From NCBI GenBank assembly GCA_003154115.1, contig PMCF01000131.1, positions 1 to 53,323 of the forward strand: a DNA stretch of 53,323 bases, in the 5' to 3' direction. The position numbers and the translations under genes are program-made. Below, one piece after another: positions 34,618 to 43,311 of this stretch. This stretch comes from Anaerolineae bacterium (GTDB lineage Bacteria > Chloroflexota > Anaerolineae > Fen-1058). Under the pieces are notes generated by a model, which was not told the origin of the DNA, searched no databases, and saw nothing but the letters and a program-made list of their open reading frames with translations. Position 1 is the stretch's first letter; every line of letters begins with the position of its first letter.

Positions 34618-35472
34618 TCAGTCCACGACCAGGCGGTAGCCGGTTCCACGCACGGTCAGGAGCTGGCACGATCCCGCTGACTCGCGCTCCAGCGCCTCGC
34701 GCAGCATGTGAATGTGCCATTTAGTTAAATCCTGCGCCTGGTGTAGATCAATTTGATAACCCTGGGCTTCAACGACCAGTGTTTGATAGGGGACAACGTC
34801 AGGCGCATGACGCGCCAACGCGACCAGATAGTCGAAAGCTGTTGGCGGCAAGGTCAACATCCGATCGGCGTACGCGGCCCGTCGGGTGTGGAGATCGAGG
34901 ATCAGGGTGCCACGCTTCAGGAAGCGATCGTCCGTCGACGGCGTGGAATCTGGTGTTGCCACGAGTGGCTGGTCGAGCGCTTTTAGTTCGGCCTGCAGCG
35001 CGTCGATCTGCTCCTGAATCTCACGGCGGCGATGCTGAATTGTCTGATCGGTCAGAATCGTCCGGGTACGCGCGATCAACGCCTCTGGCGTAATCGGTTT
35101 GATCAGATAATCAATCGCGCCAAGCCGCACGGCCTCCACGGCCGAGCTGATTGAGGCGTGCGCTGTGAGCAGAACCACGGCCACTCGAGGATAGTGATCG
35201 TGAATCTGGCGTAGCACCTGCAGACCATCTATCCCCGGTAAGCGAATATCCAGATAGACCAAGTCGTAAGGTGCGGCCTCCAGGCGCTGCAGTGCTTCAG
35301 CGCCGTCTGCCGCCGTGGTCACTTCGCAACCCAGCTGGTGCAGGATGCGTGCCAATGTCTGACGCAGATTCGTTTCGTCGTCGACGACCAGAACTCGCCG
35401 ATACAGGCCCAGACTGGCCGGCGGTTCTCCCGCCGCTGGCGGCACAGCGGCAGCCGATTCGTGTGTTGCCAT
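34618..35472 (-). CDS. Response regulator with coiled coil and winged-helix DNA-binding domain
   Basis: The 284-aa protein has a receiver (about 24-142: LVVDDETN, phosphoacceptor Asp75 in LVYLDIRLPGIDG, LLTAHAS, YLIKPIT), a coiled-coil linker (about 145-172, RRREIQEQIDALQAELKAL) and a C-terminal OmpR-type winged helix (about 190-284), ending LLTVRGTGYRLV. The receiver looks NtrC-like while the DNA-binding part is OmpR-like, joined by the helix. The start at ATG 35472 uses AAAGGA; a GTG two codons earlier overlaps the kinase stop. It is the only DNA-binding regulator in the run and so the likely transcriptional output of the membrane kinase, perhaps on this same operon. Confidence 0.9.
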   Translation of the reverse strand: MATHESAAAVPPAAGEPPASLGLYRRVLVVDDETNLRQTLARILHQLGCEVTTAADGAEALQRLEAAPYDLVYLDIRLPGIDGLQVLRQIHDHYPRVAVVLLTAHASISSAVEAVRLGAIDYLIKPITPEALIARTRTILTDQTIQHRRREIQEQIDALQAELKALDQPLVATPDSTPSTDDRFLKRGTLILDLHTRRAAYADRMLTLPPTAFDYLVALARHAPDVVPYQTLVVEAQGYQIDLHQAQDLTKWHIHMLREALERESAGSCQLLTVRGTGYRLVVD

Positions 35473-35474
35473 GT

Positions 35475-38400
35475 TCACTGTCCTTTCAGCGGCAGCCAGA
35501 TTCGAAAGGTCGTACCGTGGCCTAGTTTGCTTTCCACTTCAATCCGGCCGTGATGATGCTGCACGATGTCGTAACTGATGGCCAGACCCAGGCCGGTGCC
35601 TCCGGCTTTCCGGGTGAAGAAAGGGTCGAAGATGTTGGGCAAATCCTGTGGCGCGATGCCCTGCCCGGTATCAGCGAATGTCATCCACAGGCCATCTGCT
35701 TCAGGCGACACCGAGGTACTAATTGTGAGCTGGCCGCCGTTCGGCATGGCATCGACCGCATTCAGGCAGACGTTAAGGATCACTTGTTTCAATTGATCGC
35801 GCAGGCAGGGCACCAAGGGCAATTGCGGCTCGGACTTGAACTCGAAGGTGACCTTGTTGTGCCGCAAGTGTGTGTTGATGAGTTTTTCCACTTCAGTGAT
35901 CAATACGTTGAGCGATTCGGGGCGAAACTCGGTGACCGTTGTCGGGCGATAGGTTTCGCGCATGCGCTCGATCAAATCCGCCATGCGCTGGCCTTCCGTT
36001 AGAGCAATATCCAGGTCGTCCTGGGCTTGTTTATCCAGCACGCTATTCTGGCGGACCAGGTAGAGCGAATTTTGGATCACTTGCAAGGGGTTGTTCAATT
36101 CGTGCGCAACCGAGGCCGCCAGCCGGCCGATGGCGGCCAATTTCTCGGCCTGTATCGCTTGCGCGCGCGCATCGCGTTCGTGCTGTAGCGCTCGTTGCAG
36201 ATCAGCATACAGGTAAGTGTTGGAAAACGCGATCGCGATCTGTGCGCCGATGGTCAAAGCGAGATCAAAGTAACTGTCGCTGACGGCCTCATCAGCTTCA
36301 TAACCCAAAGCCATCAACCCAATAGCTTCAGTTTGACTAAGAAGTGGCACTGCCAACACTTGTTTTAATCCAAACAGTCGCCACCATTCTTCTGGCAGCA
36401 AGCTGGCCTGCTGGGGGGCCTTGAACAGATGTGGCCGGCGTTCGCGCACGACAGCGTGCAACGCTGGCAACGCATCGAGCCGCTCGGCCGCGATGATCTC
36501 TAGCACTTGCTGAAGGTCAGGATCTCCGTGCCCATCGGCGTACTGCGCTACCACAGGCCGGACGACACTGGCCTGCTCCTCAAGCAAGAAGAGCAGACAT
36601 TGAGCAGCATGACACGCTTGCGCGATATGCTGCGCAATCTGCTGCAACACCGGCAAGCTGAATTCGAACGAAGACAGAGCCATCTGAGTGATTTCGAGCA
36701 GGGCAGCTTGTTCATGGACACGGCGACGTTCAGTCTCGAATAATCGCGCGTTCGTAATGGCCACCGTGGCCCAGGTAGCCGCCGCTTCCAACAGGTGCAG
36801 GTCGTCGGCGCTGAAGGCTCCCGGCTGCATGTGAACGGCCTCCATCACCCCGATGACCTCACCGCGCAGGTTGAGCGGAACGGCCAGGAGCGATTCAGTG
36901 CGGAAGCCGATCGCCTGATCGATGTCCCGATAGATGCGTGCCTGATCGGCGCTGTTGTGAACTCGCACGGCTCGCCCGGTGCGTACCACCTCGCCGGCGA
37001 TCCCGGCATCGCGAGGCATGCGCTGACCGATCAGCTCCGAGCTGCCTCGGTTAGTAGCCGCAAAAACGAGCTCTTCTCGATCTTCAAGCAGCAATACTGA
37101 AACCCCTTCAGCGCCCAACAACGCTGATATGGCCTCGATGACGTGCGAGAGCACCACCGCCAGGTCCAAACTTGCCACGACGGTCTGCCCCATACGCTCC
37201 AGTGCCGCCAGTTGGCGCACGTTGCGTTCGATTTGAACTTCGGCTTGCTTGTGATCGGTGATATCTTGCGTGGAACCCAGCAGGCGCAGCGGGTTGCCAT
37301 GCTCGTCGCGATAGACTTTTACGCGGCTGTAGACGTTTCGAATTTCGCCGTTTGATCGGGTGATCCGGTGTTCCAGGCCCTCAGATGGTGCGTCGACGTC
37401 AATACCCTGAATCTTCTGGAGTATCCATTCCACTTCATCGGGATGCAGGAACTTGACAAAGACCTCCTGAGCGACTTCCACTTCCTGCGGCCGCAGGCCG
37501 ATGATGCGAAACATTTCATCGGAACACTGCAATTTACCGCTTGCCAAATCCCAAGTCCAACTGCCAAAGTGAGCAATCCGTTGCGCCTCTGCCAGACTTG
37601 CTTCTGAACGGCGCAGCGTTTCATCGAGTTGTCTGCGTTCCGTGCTGTCGCGCGCGATCCCCTCGACAGCGATCAACTTGCCGGTCTGGTCGTGCAGGGG
37701 CACGTTACGATGTTCAATCCAGGCCACCGTGCCATCCCTGCGCTTCCAGCGCAGGCTGAGCGGCGCAGTGAGTGGCGCAGCCTGTGAAATAGCAGACAGC
37801 AGTGCCGCCTGATCGTTGGGATGAATGAGATTGAAGAACAAATCTGGATCAGCGTAGAATTCGTCCGGCGAATAGCCCAGGGCGTCGTTTACCGCAGGGT
37901 TGATGTAGGTGATGCGGCGCTGCGGAACAAAATCGAAGCGGTAGATGATATCCTGGGCGTTTTCGGTCAGCCGCCGATAGCGCGCCTCGCTTTCTACCAG
38001 GGTTGCCTGACGCAAGCGCTCGATCTGCCGGCGGTGATACATCAACACCACGACCAGGGCGGACACGGTGAGGACCAGGCCGAGGGCCGTATTCACTACA
38101 GTCCGGTCGATACTGGGGATGAATACGGGAATCAGCAGCAGGCTGAGATCGATCAGCGTGGCGCAGATCGCCGTGATCCGTGCGGTGAAAAACAGGCTAG
38201 CCAGCACGATCGGCAGAAAGAGCAGGGAGAGTGCGAGGAACAACTGCTCCGGGGTCAACCGAGGCGCGGCCAGCGCCAGCGTGAGATAAGGCATCAGAGA
38301 GGAAAAAAGAATGCTTAACGCTGCTGCCCATTTGTAATACCTGGTGCGGCTCAAAACGTAGATGCCCAGCAGCGGGACTGTAGCTCCCCACAACACTGCT

Positions 38401-38630
38401 GCCGCACCCGCCGGGTCGGTCATACTGGAGATCGCCAGAGCGCCGACGAGCTCCATGCCTGCCAGCGCCAACAGCAGCGCGGCCAGCAGGCGCGCATTCA
38501 GCCGCGCTTCAGGATCTTGGAGTGAGCTGGCCGGCTCCACCAGGCGCAGTGCCAGTCTTGCCATGTGCTGTTTCCAAGACTGCCAGCGGATCGATTTGAA
38601 AGGGTTGATATTCGGCGGATTCACAGGCAT
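35475..38630 (-). CDS. Membrane PAS-PAS-GAF-GAF sensor histidine kinase
   Basis: The 1051-aa protein begins with about six membrane helices (residues 48-198, a MASE-like sensor), then two PAS domains (about 215-335 and 345-465), two GAF domains (about 475-640 and 645-805), a HisKA domain with His843 in RLAASVAHELNNPLQV and a HATPase with NVCLNAVDAMPNGG, DTGQGI, and GTGLGLAIS. The phosphoacceptor and N-box style is that of NtrB-type kinases. It is the first gene of the long minus-strand run; its stop overlaps the regulator's possible GTG start. AAGAAGG lies before the ATG. The internal membrane bundle and GAF domains suggest it reads membrane or cytoplasmic cues. Confidence 0.93.
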   Translation of the reverse strand: MPVNPPNINPFKSIRWQSWKQHMARLALRLVEPASSLQDPEARLNARLLAALLLALAGMELVGALAISSMTDPAGAAAVLWGATVPLLGIYVLSRTRYYKWAAALSILFSSLMPYLTLALAAPRLTPEQLFLALSLLFLPIVLASLFFTARITAICATLIDLSLLLIPVFIPSIDRTVVNTALGLVLTVSALVVVLMYHRRQIERLRQATLVESEARYRRLTENAQDIIYRFDFVPQRRITYINPAVNDALGYSPDEFYADPDLFFNLIHPNDQAALLSAISQAAPLTAPLSLRWKRRDGTVAWIEHRNVPLHDQTGKLIAVEGIARDSTERRQLDETLRRSEASLAEAQRIAHFGSWTWDLASGKLQCSDEMFRIIGLRPQEVEVAQEVFVKFLHPDEVEWILQKIQGIDVDAPSEGLEHRITRSNGEIRNVYSRVKVYRDEHGNPLRLLGSTQDITDHKQAEVQIERNVRQLAALERMGQTVVASLDLAVVLSHVIEAISALLGAEGVSVLLLEDREELVFAATNRGSSELIGQRMPRDAGIAGEVVRTGRAVRVHNSADQARIYRDIDQAIGFRTESLLAVPLNLRGEVIGVMEAVHMQPGAFSADDLHLLEAAATWATVAITNARLFETERRRVHEQAALLEITQMALSSFEFSLPVLQQIAQHIAQACHAAQCLLFLLEEQASVVRPVVAQYADGHGDPDLQQVLEIIAAERLDALPALHAVVRERRPHLFKAPQQASLLPEEWWRLFGLKQVLAVPLLSQTEAIGLMALGYEADEAVSDSYFDLALTIGAQIAIAFSNTYLYADLQRALQHERDARAQAIQAEKLAAIGRLAASVAHELNNPLQVIQNSLYLVRQNSVLDKQAQDDLDIALTEGQRMADLIERMRETYRPTTVTEFRPESLNVLITEVEKLINTHLRHNKVTFEFKSEPQLPLVPCLRDQLKQVILNVCLNAVDAMPNGGQLTISTSVSPEADGLWMTFADTGQGIAPQDLPNIFDPFFTRKAGGTGLGLAISYDIVQHHHGRIEVESKLGHGTTFRIWLPLKGQ

Positions 38631-39002
38631 TGCCTTCTTAGACGCCTCGCTTCTCTGTCACGGGGTACATTATCTTGATTCGCGCCCGAGATTTTGAGCG
38701 AAGATCTCACTCCCAAGTAGATAGACATGGTGGTATGCCGAGTTCGTATGGAGTGTACCCCAAAGCCGATAAAGCGCAATCTGGCATTGCTGGAAAGACT
38801 CGTCGTGGGTCCGTTTGGCGAGACGATCCAGATCGGAGTCAAAATTCAAATTATCTAACTAACTGGAGCCCGGCCGTACATCTCCTGCTGTTTTCAAGAA
38901 CGCTTTGCGGCTGACGGGCAAGTTGACACCGCCGCCATTTTGAGGCTGATATCACCAGCAGTGACCAGGCGGTCAGCGGCTTCCGCTTGGTGAGTAGATT
39001 GT
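38631..39002. other. Intergenic region between divergent units, no gene seen
   Basis: The space upstream of the long signalling run holds only short frames without family resemblance. GGGGTACAT near 38661 and GTGTACCCC near 38753 are loosely complementary. No clear promoter for the minus-strand kinase could be picked out by eye. Confidence 0.4.
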
Positions 39003-39043
39003 GACAGAATTTTCTTGACAATTCGCCGGGCCGGGTTTATGCT
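39003..39043 (+). promoter_or_regulatory. Promoter built on a GACAGAATTTTCTTGACA repeat
   Basis: The 18-base repeat at 39003-39020 (also near 13393 and 13460) ends in TTGACA (39015-39020), which is 17 bases from TATGCT (39038-39043). The HTH gene starts 22 bases later. An IS end that brings an outward -35 would explain this. Confidence 0.7.
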
Positions 39044-39065
39044 GTGACTGACGAGGGAGTCAGCC

Positions 39066-39545
39066 ATGGGTTTGATTCATTTAGCCAAACGCTCGCGTGA
39101 TCAGCTGATGCGGGTGGCGCGTTCCCGCTCCAACGGGCGGCACGCCAAACGCGCCAAAGCGCTGCTCGGCCTGCATCACGGCAAAAGCGTCCAACAGGTG
39201 GCTGAAGAAACCGGCCTCAGCCGCCAGGCGATCTATAATTTGCAGAAGCGCTTCCTGGAACGGCGCGATCAACACCAGCACGAGCGCGTGAAAGATGCCC
39301 AGCACACCGGGCGGCCGCCCAAGAAGCAGCGCATGGTCATGCGCGTCATCAACAAGTTATTGCGCCGCAAGCCGCGCCAGTATGGCTACGAAGCTGAAGA
39401 ATGGTCGGTAGCCATGCTGCACGAGCAAGTCGAAAAAGAAACCGGCGTCAGCGTCAGCCGCCGCACCATTCGCCGCGCGATGAACGTGCTGCATCTCAGC
39501 CGCAAGCCGGCGAAAGAAAAACTCAAAGACACCTCGACCGGCTGA
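39066..39545 (+). CDS. HTH protein related to the N-terminal part of IS630-type transposases
   Basis: The 159-aa protein carries two helix-turn-helix regions: HGKSVQQVAEETGLSRQAIY (about 38-58) and a second one near 106-148 (AMLHEQVEKETGVSVSRRTI). This matches the DNA-binding half of IS630-like transposases. The DDE catalytic half is absent: the protein ends with a basic tail and a normal stop (KPAKEKLKDTSTG). It may be a truncated transposase or a domesticated DNA-binding protein. GAGGGAG precedes the ATG and a good promoter lies upstream. The free-standing N-domain gene follows 36 bases after it. Confidence 0.75.
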   Translation: MGLIHLAKRSRDQLMRVARSRSNGRHAKRAKALLGLHHGKSVQQVAEETGLSRQAIYNLQKRFLERRDQHQHERVKDAQHTGRPPKKQRMVMRVINKLLRRKPRQYGYEAEEWSVAMLHEQVEKETGVSVSRRTIRRAMNVLHLSRKPAKEKLKDTSTG

Positions 39546-39581
39546 CCGCCCCGATCGCAGATTGCCATGATGGAGGTTGCC

Positions 39582-39839
39582 ATGTCGGAACAAGTTGTGC
39601 AGCGCGCCCTGGAAGTCAAACGCCGCCACGAACCCGAACTGCTGCGTAAACCGAACGTGGTTGCCGTGGGGATCGGCTTCCGCACCCGCGCCGGTCAACC
39701 CACCGATGAAGTGTGCATCGTCGTCTCAGTCACCCGCAAACAGCCCGCCACCCAATTGAAGCGCGGTGAAACTGTGCCTGCTTCACTCGAGGGTGTGCCA
39801 ATCGATGTCGTAGAAACAGGCGCTATCCGCGCGCTGTAA
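39582..39839 (+). CDS. Free-standing copy of the protease N-terminal domain
   Basis: The 85-aa protein (start at 39582, with TGGAGG upstream) matches residues 10-82 of the protease encoded at 40126-41151: a helix (ALEVKRRHEPELL), KPNVVAVGIGFRTRAG, EVCIVVSVTRKQPATQL, VP and DVVETG. In the protease this domain precedes the catalytic part and may be a propeptide or a regulatory domain. A separate copy could act as an inhibitor, chaperone or adaptor of the protease. No signal peptide is present. I do not know a name for the domain. Confidence 0.75.
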   Translation: MSEQVVQRALEVKRRHEPELLRKPNVVAVGIGFRTRAGQPTDEVCIVVSVTRKQPATQLKRGETVPASLEGVPIDVVETGAIRAL

Positions 39840-39884
39840 CCCGGCGGGGATAGCGCAAAACTGTTGGGCAGCCTTCGGGTTTCC

Positions 39885-39970
39885 GATAGTGCTCCGCGAT
39901 GGATGGGTACATCCATCGCCGCCAACCGCCCGCGGAGCGTGTATCCACGCGCAGCGGAGCGGGAGCAACT
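39885..39970. repeat. Degenerate copy of the GGGTACATCC repeat family
   Basis: GTGCTCCGCGATGGATGGGT followed by ACATCCATCGCC and later GGAGCGGGAGCAACTG resembles the element at 44749-44844 (AAATGCTCCC...TGGGTACATCC). GATGGATGGGTACATCCATC can fold back on itself. No gene is seen between 39840 and 40125. Confidence 0.45.
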
Positions 39971-40125
39971 GAAAGGTCACCAACACTTTTGCGTTATACT
40001 CGTTCAATTTCCTTGACGTGGGAATGTGTTAAACTCAGGGCAGCGTTGCCGCCATCTTCTGCTATAGTCGAATGGCATGACTCGCTGAAATCACACCCTA
40101 ACTTCAACCCAGGAGGATGACTACG

Positions 40126-41151
40126 ATGGACGCTTTGCTTAAAACCATTCTCGCCGTACAAGAAGTCAAACGTCAATATGAGTCGCTCATCATGGGCAAA
40201 GAGAACGTCGTCGCCACGGGCGTCGGCTTTAAGTTGGCCGGTGATACGTTGACGAATGAAATCTCGATCATTGTGTCGGTCGTCAAAAAACTGCCCCTGG
40301 CCCAACTCACCGAAGCGTCACTGGTGCCGAAGTCGTACGCGGGCATGAAAACCGATGTGGTTGAGACCGGGCTGATCGTGGCGCAGCAAGATCCCAAGCA
40401 GAAGCTGCGCCCGGCGCGCCCCGGCGTCAGCCTGGGGCATTATCAGATCACGGCAGGCACGTTCGGTTGTCTGGTCAAGCGCGGGACGCAGGTCTACATT
40501 CTCAGCAACAATCACGTGCTGGCCAACTCGAACGCCGCACAGTTGGGCGATGCGATCTGGCAGCCCGGCAAATATGATGGCGGCGCCAGCGCCGATCAGA
40601 TTGGGACGCTGGAGCAGTTCATCCCGATCGGGTTTCCGGGTGATCCAACGCCGACGCCCACTCCCACGCCACAACCCTCCGGGTGTTCGCCGCTGGCCTC
40701 CGTGATGAAATATTTCCAGGCGCAGCCGGCTCCCGTGGCGAAGATTCAAATCAACGAGCCGGGCAACAACACGGTGGATTGCGCACTGGCGAGGCCTCTG
40801 TCGCCCGATCTCGTTTCGCCGGATATTCTCAACATCGGCGTGCCGATCGGCGTGGGCGCGGTAACGCTGGGCACGCTGCTGCAAAAGATGGGCCGCACTA
40901 CCGGCTACACGACGGGACAGATCACGCAGCTCGATGTCACGGTCTCGGTCGATTACGGCGGCAAGCTCGGTACCTTCCGCAATCAGCTCATGGCCGGTGC
41001 GATGAGCCAGGGCGGCGACTCCGGGTCGGCCGTGCTCGATATGAACAAACGCGTCGTGGGGCTGTTGTATGCAGGCTCTGACACGACGACGATTCTGAAC
41101 CCGATTCAAAGTGTGCTCGATGCCTTGCAGGTGCAGCTGGTCACGGCGTGA
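40126..41151 (+). CDS. Trypsin-like serine protease with N-terminal domain
   Basis: The 341-aa protein has an N-terminal domain (about 8-85) shared with the free-standing protein at 39582-39839. A chymotrypsin-fold protease follows, with His130 in LSNNHVLAN, Asp218 in NNTVDCALA and Ser299 in GGDSGSAV as the triad. Between His and Asp is a TPTPTPTP spacer (174-182). The nearest type I know is the bacterial Nal1-like trypsin group. There is no signal peptide, so it should act in the cytoplasm or leave by another route. The start at 40126 has AGGAGG with 9-base spacing; an ATG 9 bases earlier lies too near. Confidence 0.88.
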   Translation: MDALLKTILAVQEVKRQYESLIMGKENVVATGVGFKLAGDTLTNEISIIVSVVKKLPLAQLTEASLVPKSYAGMKTDVVETGLIVAQQDPKQKLRPARPGVSLGHYQITAGTFGCLVKRGTQVYILSNNHVLANSNAAQLGDAIWQPGKYDGGASADQIGTLEQFIPIGFPGDPTPTPTPTPQPSGCSPLASVMKYFQAQPAPVAKIQINEPGNNTVDCALARPLSPDLVSPDILNIGVPIGVGAVTLGTLLQKMGRTTGYTTGQITQLDVTVSVDYGGKLGTFRNQLMAGAMSQGGDSGSAVLDMNKRVVGLLYAGSDTTTILNPIQSVLDALQVQLVTA

Positions 41152-41172
41152 ACAAATCACGGCGTGAACAAA
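41141..41172 (+). repeat. 16-base exact tandem duplication at the protease stop
   Basis: TCACGGCGTGAACAAA occurs twice in a row; the first copy contains the protease stop codon. It looks like a simple slippage duplication. Confidence 0.9.
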
Positions 41173-41229
41173 TCGTCGCAAGTGTGTTAGAATCAGCTCA
41201 AATCTTAGTGTTGTTCAGCGGAGCTTGTC

Positions 41230-41784
41230 ATGACTCAACGTGAAACGCATACTATGAAGTTTGCCGGACTGACCCGCCACCTGCCGCTGTTTGAAGTGGC
41301 GCCCGGCGTGAAAATCGCCATCTTCAACATGCTGGGCGATACCGAAGTGATTCAGGCTTCGGCGCTGGCGCTAGCCAAGCGTTTGCCCAAAGACGCGCAG
41401 GTGTTGATCACCGCCGAGGCGAAGAGCATTCCGCTGGCGCACGCTTTGTCGGTGGAGACGCAGCTGCCCTACGTGGTGCTGCGCAAGAGTTACAAACCTT
41501 ACATGGGCGAGACTGTCAGCGCCGAGACCTTATCGATTACGACCGGCCAGCCGCAGACCCTGTATCTGGACGAGAAGGACATTGCGGCAATTCGCGGCAA
41601 GAAAGTGGTCATCGTCGACGATGTGATTAGCACAGGCAGCACTTTGCAAGGCATGCGCTTGATCATCGAAAAGGCCGGCGGCAGCGTGGTCGCCACGACG
41701 GCCGTGTTCACCGAAGGCGAGCGGGCCAAGTGGAAAGACATCATCGCGTTGGGACACTTGCCGATCTTCACGGGTGGTAAGTAG
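41230..41784 (+). CDS. Adenine phosphoribosyltransferase-like protein
   Basis: The 184-aa protein has the type I phosphoribosyltransferase fold with the PRPP loop VVIVDDVISTGSTL (126-139), preceded by VLITAEAKSIPLAHALS and YVVLRKSYKPYMGE, as in Apt. It would make AMP from adenine and PRPP, or bind PRPP as a regulator. The N-terminal extension differs from E. coli Apt, so the substrate could be another base. GCGGAGC precedes the ATG. The pentapeptide-repeat gene begins 3 bases after the stop, so they form an operon ended by the terminator at 42323. Confidence 0.85.
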   Translation: MTQRETHTMKFAGLTRHLPLFEVAPGVKIAIFNMLGDTEVIQASALALAKRLPKDAQVLITAEAKSIPLAHALSVETQLPYVVLRKSYKPYMGETVSAETLSITTGQPQTLYLDEKDIAAIRGKKVVIVDDVISTGSTLQGMRLIIEKAGGSVVATTAVFTEGERAKWKDIIALGHLPIFTGGK

Positions 41785-41787
41785 CTC

Positions 41788-42294
41788 ATGACGCAAATGA
41801 CACGCGAAGATGTGGAACGCTTGATTGCCGAACGACAGGCGCGCGGTGCGTTGGAATTGTATCTCAAGGGCACCGATCTGGCGGGACTCGATCTCTCGGG
41901 GCTCGACCTGCACAATGCGCGGCTGCGCCAGGCCAAGCTGCACGCCGCCGATCTGCACGAGACGAATCTGAGCGGCGCCGATTTGGTGGAAGCCGACCTG
42001 TCGCTGTGCGATCTCCGCAAAGCCGATCTGTATCAGGCCAACCTCACCGGCGCCGATTTGAGCGGCGCGAATCTCACGTTTGCTCATCTGGCGCAGGCCA
42101 ACTGCACCGCCGCGCTGATCTGCGAAGCGAATCTCACCTTTGCCGATGCGCGCCGGGCCAACTTCACGCTGGCCGATCTGGGCCGCAGTAATTTGCGCGA
42201 GGCCAGGCTGAACAACGCCATTCTCGATCAGGCCGATCTGACGGGCGCGAAGTTGCAAGGCACGGTTATGCCGAACGGTTCCAAGCACGAGTAA
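41788..42294 (+). CDS. Pentapeptide-repeat protein
   Basis: The 168-aa protein starts with a short helix (REDVERLIAERQARG) and continues with about 24 pentapeptide units of the A(D/N)LXX type (TDLAGLDLSGLDLHNARLRQ, ANLTGADLSGANLTFAHLAQ), which form a right-handed beta helix. No cap or enzyme domain is attached. Functions range from gyrase protection to scaffolding and cannot be assigned here. It is translated together with the phosphoribosyltransferase. Confidence 0.93.
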   Translation: MTQMTREDVERLIAERQARGALELYLKGTDLAGLDLSGLDLHNARLRQAKLHAADLHETNLSGADLVEADLSLCDLRKADLYQANLTGADLSGANLTFAHLAQANCTAALICEANLTFADARRANFTLADLGRSNLREARLNNAILDQADLTGAKLQGTVMPNGSKHE

Positions 42295-42322
42295 TTAACG
42301 TTTCCTTAAAGATGGTTATGCG

Positions 42323-42366
42323 AAGCCGATGGCACACTGGGCGGCACAGTGCCATCGGCTTTTTTG
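42323..42366 (+). terminator. Strong rho-independent terminator
   Basis: AGCCGATGGCAC pairs with GTGCCATCGGCT around a short loop, followed by six T. It ends the phosphoribosyltransferase-pentapeptide operon. Confidence 0.93.
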
Positions 42367-42429
42367 TAAGCGTGAGTTAAGAATTGCGTAAGAACCGCAT
42401 GGTATAATTTTTGTAATTGTTTGCCGAAG

Positions 42430-42560
42430 TGTCATTCTGAGCGTTTTCGCCAGGCGCGCCCCCGATGCTCTGCATCGGACAGGGCGTGCGAAGAATCTCT
42501 GCCACGACCGGCACTCGATGCTGACCGGCGCAGAGATTCTTCGCTCCGCTCAGAATGACA
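42430..42560. repeat. MITE-like inverted repeat TGTCATTCTGAGCG
   Basis: TGTCATTCTGAGCG (42430-42443) pairs with CGCTCAGAATGACA (42547-42560); inner arms CGAAGAATCTCTGC and GCAGAGATTCTTCG pair as well, around a GC-rich loop. One half of the outer motif recurs near 4432. It lies in the 5' leader region of the molybdoenzyme gene. Confidence 0.85.
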
Positions 42561-42623
42561 TTCCAGGAAACGCGGTAAACACATACCAATTTTTTTCGAA
42601 TGAGTAGGGAAGGAACTATTACC

Positions 42624-43268
42624 ATGTTGTCTAGTTTATTGGGCGGACGCAAAGAACAAGAAGATCAGATCAAGAGCGCGGGGCGCTTGCCGCCGGGCCA
42701 GTCGTTGACTCAGAAATTTCCGGTGCTGCACTATGGGCCGATACCGCCGTTCAACCCGGCCACGTGGGACTTTCGCGTGTTTGGTTTAGTGGAAGAAGAG
42801 AAACGCTGGACGTGGGACGAATTCAATCAGCTGTCGCGCCGCAAAATGGCGCTGGACATTCACTGCGTAACGCGCTGGAGCAAGTTTGATACGGTGTGGG
42901 AAGGCGTGCATCTGAAGGACTTGATCGATCAGGGCTTCATCAAGCCCAGGCCCGAGGCCAAGTTCATCATGCAGCATTGCGAATACGGCTTTACCGTCAA
43001 CGTGCCGATCGAAGTGGCGGTGAGCGGTGTGTTCCTCATGGCGACTCACTTCGATGGCAAGCCGCTCGATCCCGATCACGGCTATCCGCTGCGCGGCGTG
43101 GCGGGCGCATTGCCCGGGCAGCACTCCGAAGACGATCGCTATTTCTGGAAAGGCGGCAAGTGGCTGCGCGGCCTGGAGTTCATGACCAGCGATCGACCGG
43201 GCTTTTGGGAGCAGGCCGGTTATTCCATGACGGCCAATGTGTGGAAAGAAGAACGGTTTGGCTGGTAA
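42624..43268 (+). CDS. Sulfite-oxidase-like molybdopterin oxidoreductase
   Basis: The 214-aa protein has the single Moco-binding domain of the YedY/sulfite-oxidase-like group. The molybdenum-ligating Cys81 lies in DIHCVTRWSKFDT, followed by WEGVHLKDL, EYGFTVNVPIE, HGYPLRGVAG and the WLRGLEFM end. Many members have HCVTGW; here Arg replaces Gly. No twin-arginine signal, heme domain or dimerisation domain is present, so it is a short cytoplasmic version. The start at 42624 has AAGGAAC upstream; an ATG 24 bases earlier is possible. A bidirectional terminator follows directly. Confidence 0.88.
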   Translation: MLSSLLGGRKEQEDQIKSAGRLPPGQSLTQKFPVLHYGPIPPFNPATWDFRVFGLVEEEKRWTWDEFNQLSRRKMALDIHCVTRWSKFDTVWEGVHLKDLIDQGFIKPRPEAKFIMQHCEYGFTVNVPIEVAVSGVFLMATHFDGKPLDPDHGYPLRGVAGALPGQHSEDDRYFWKGGKWLRGLEFMTSDRPGFWEQAGYSMTANVWKEERFGW

Positions 43269-43311
43269 AGCAAAACCTCCCGAAGGTTATGGACCATCGG
43301 GAGGTTTTGCT
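43269..43311. terminator. Bidirectional terminator between convergent genes
   Basis: AGCAAAACCTCCCGA pairs with TCGGGAGGTTTTGCT around a 13-base loop, giving A and T runs on both sides. It separates the molybdoenzyme gene from the PrsW-like gene; the stop codon of the latter lies at its edge. Confidence 0.88.
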
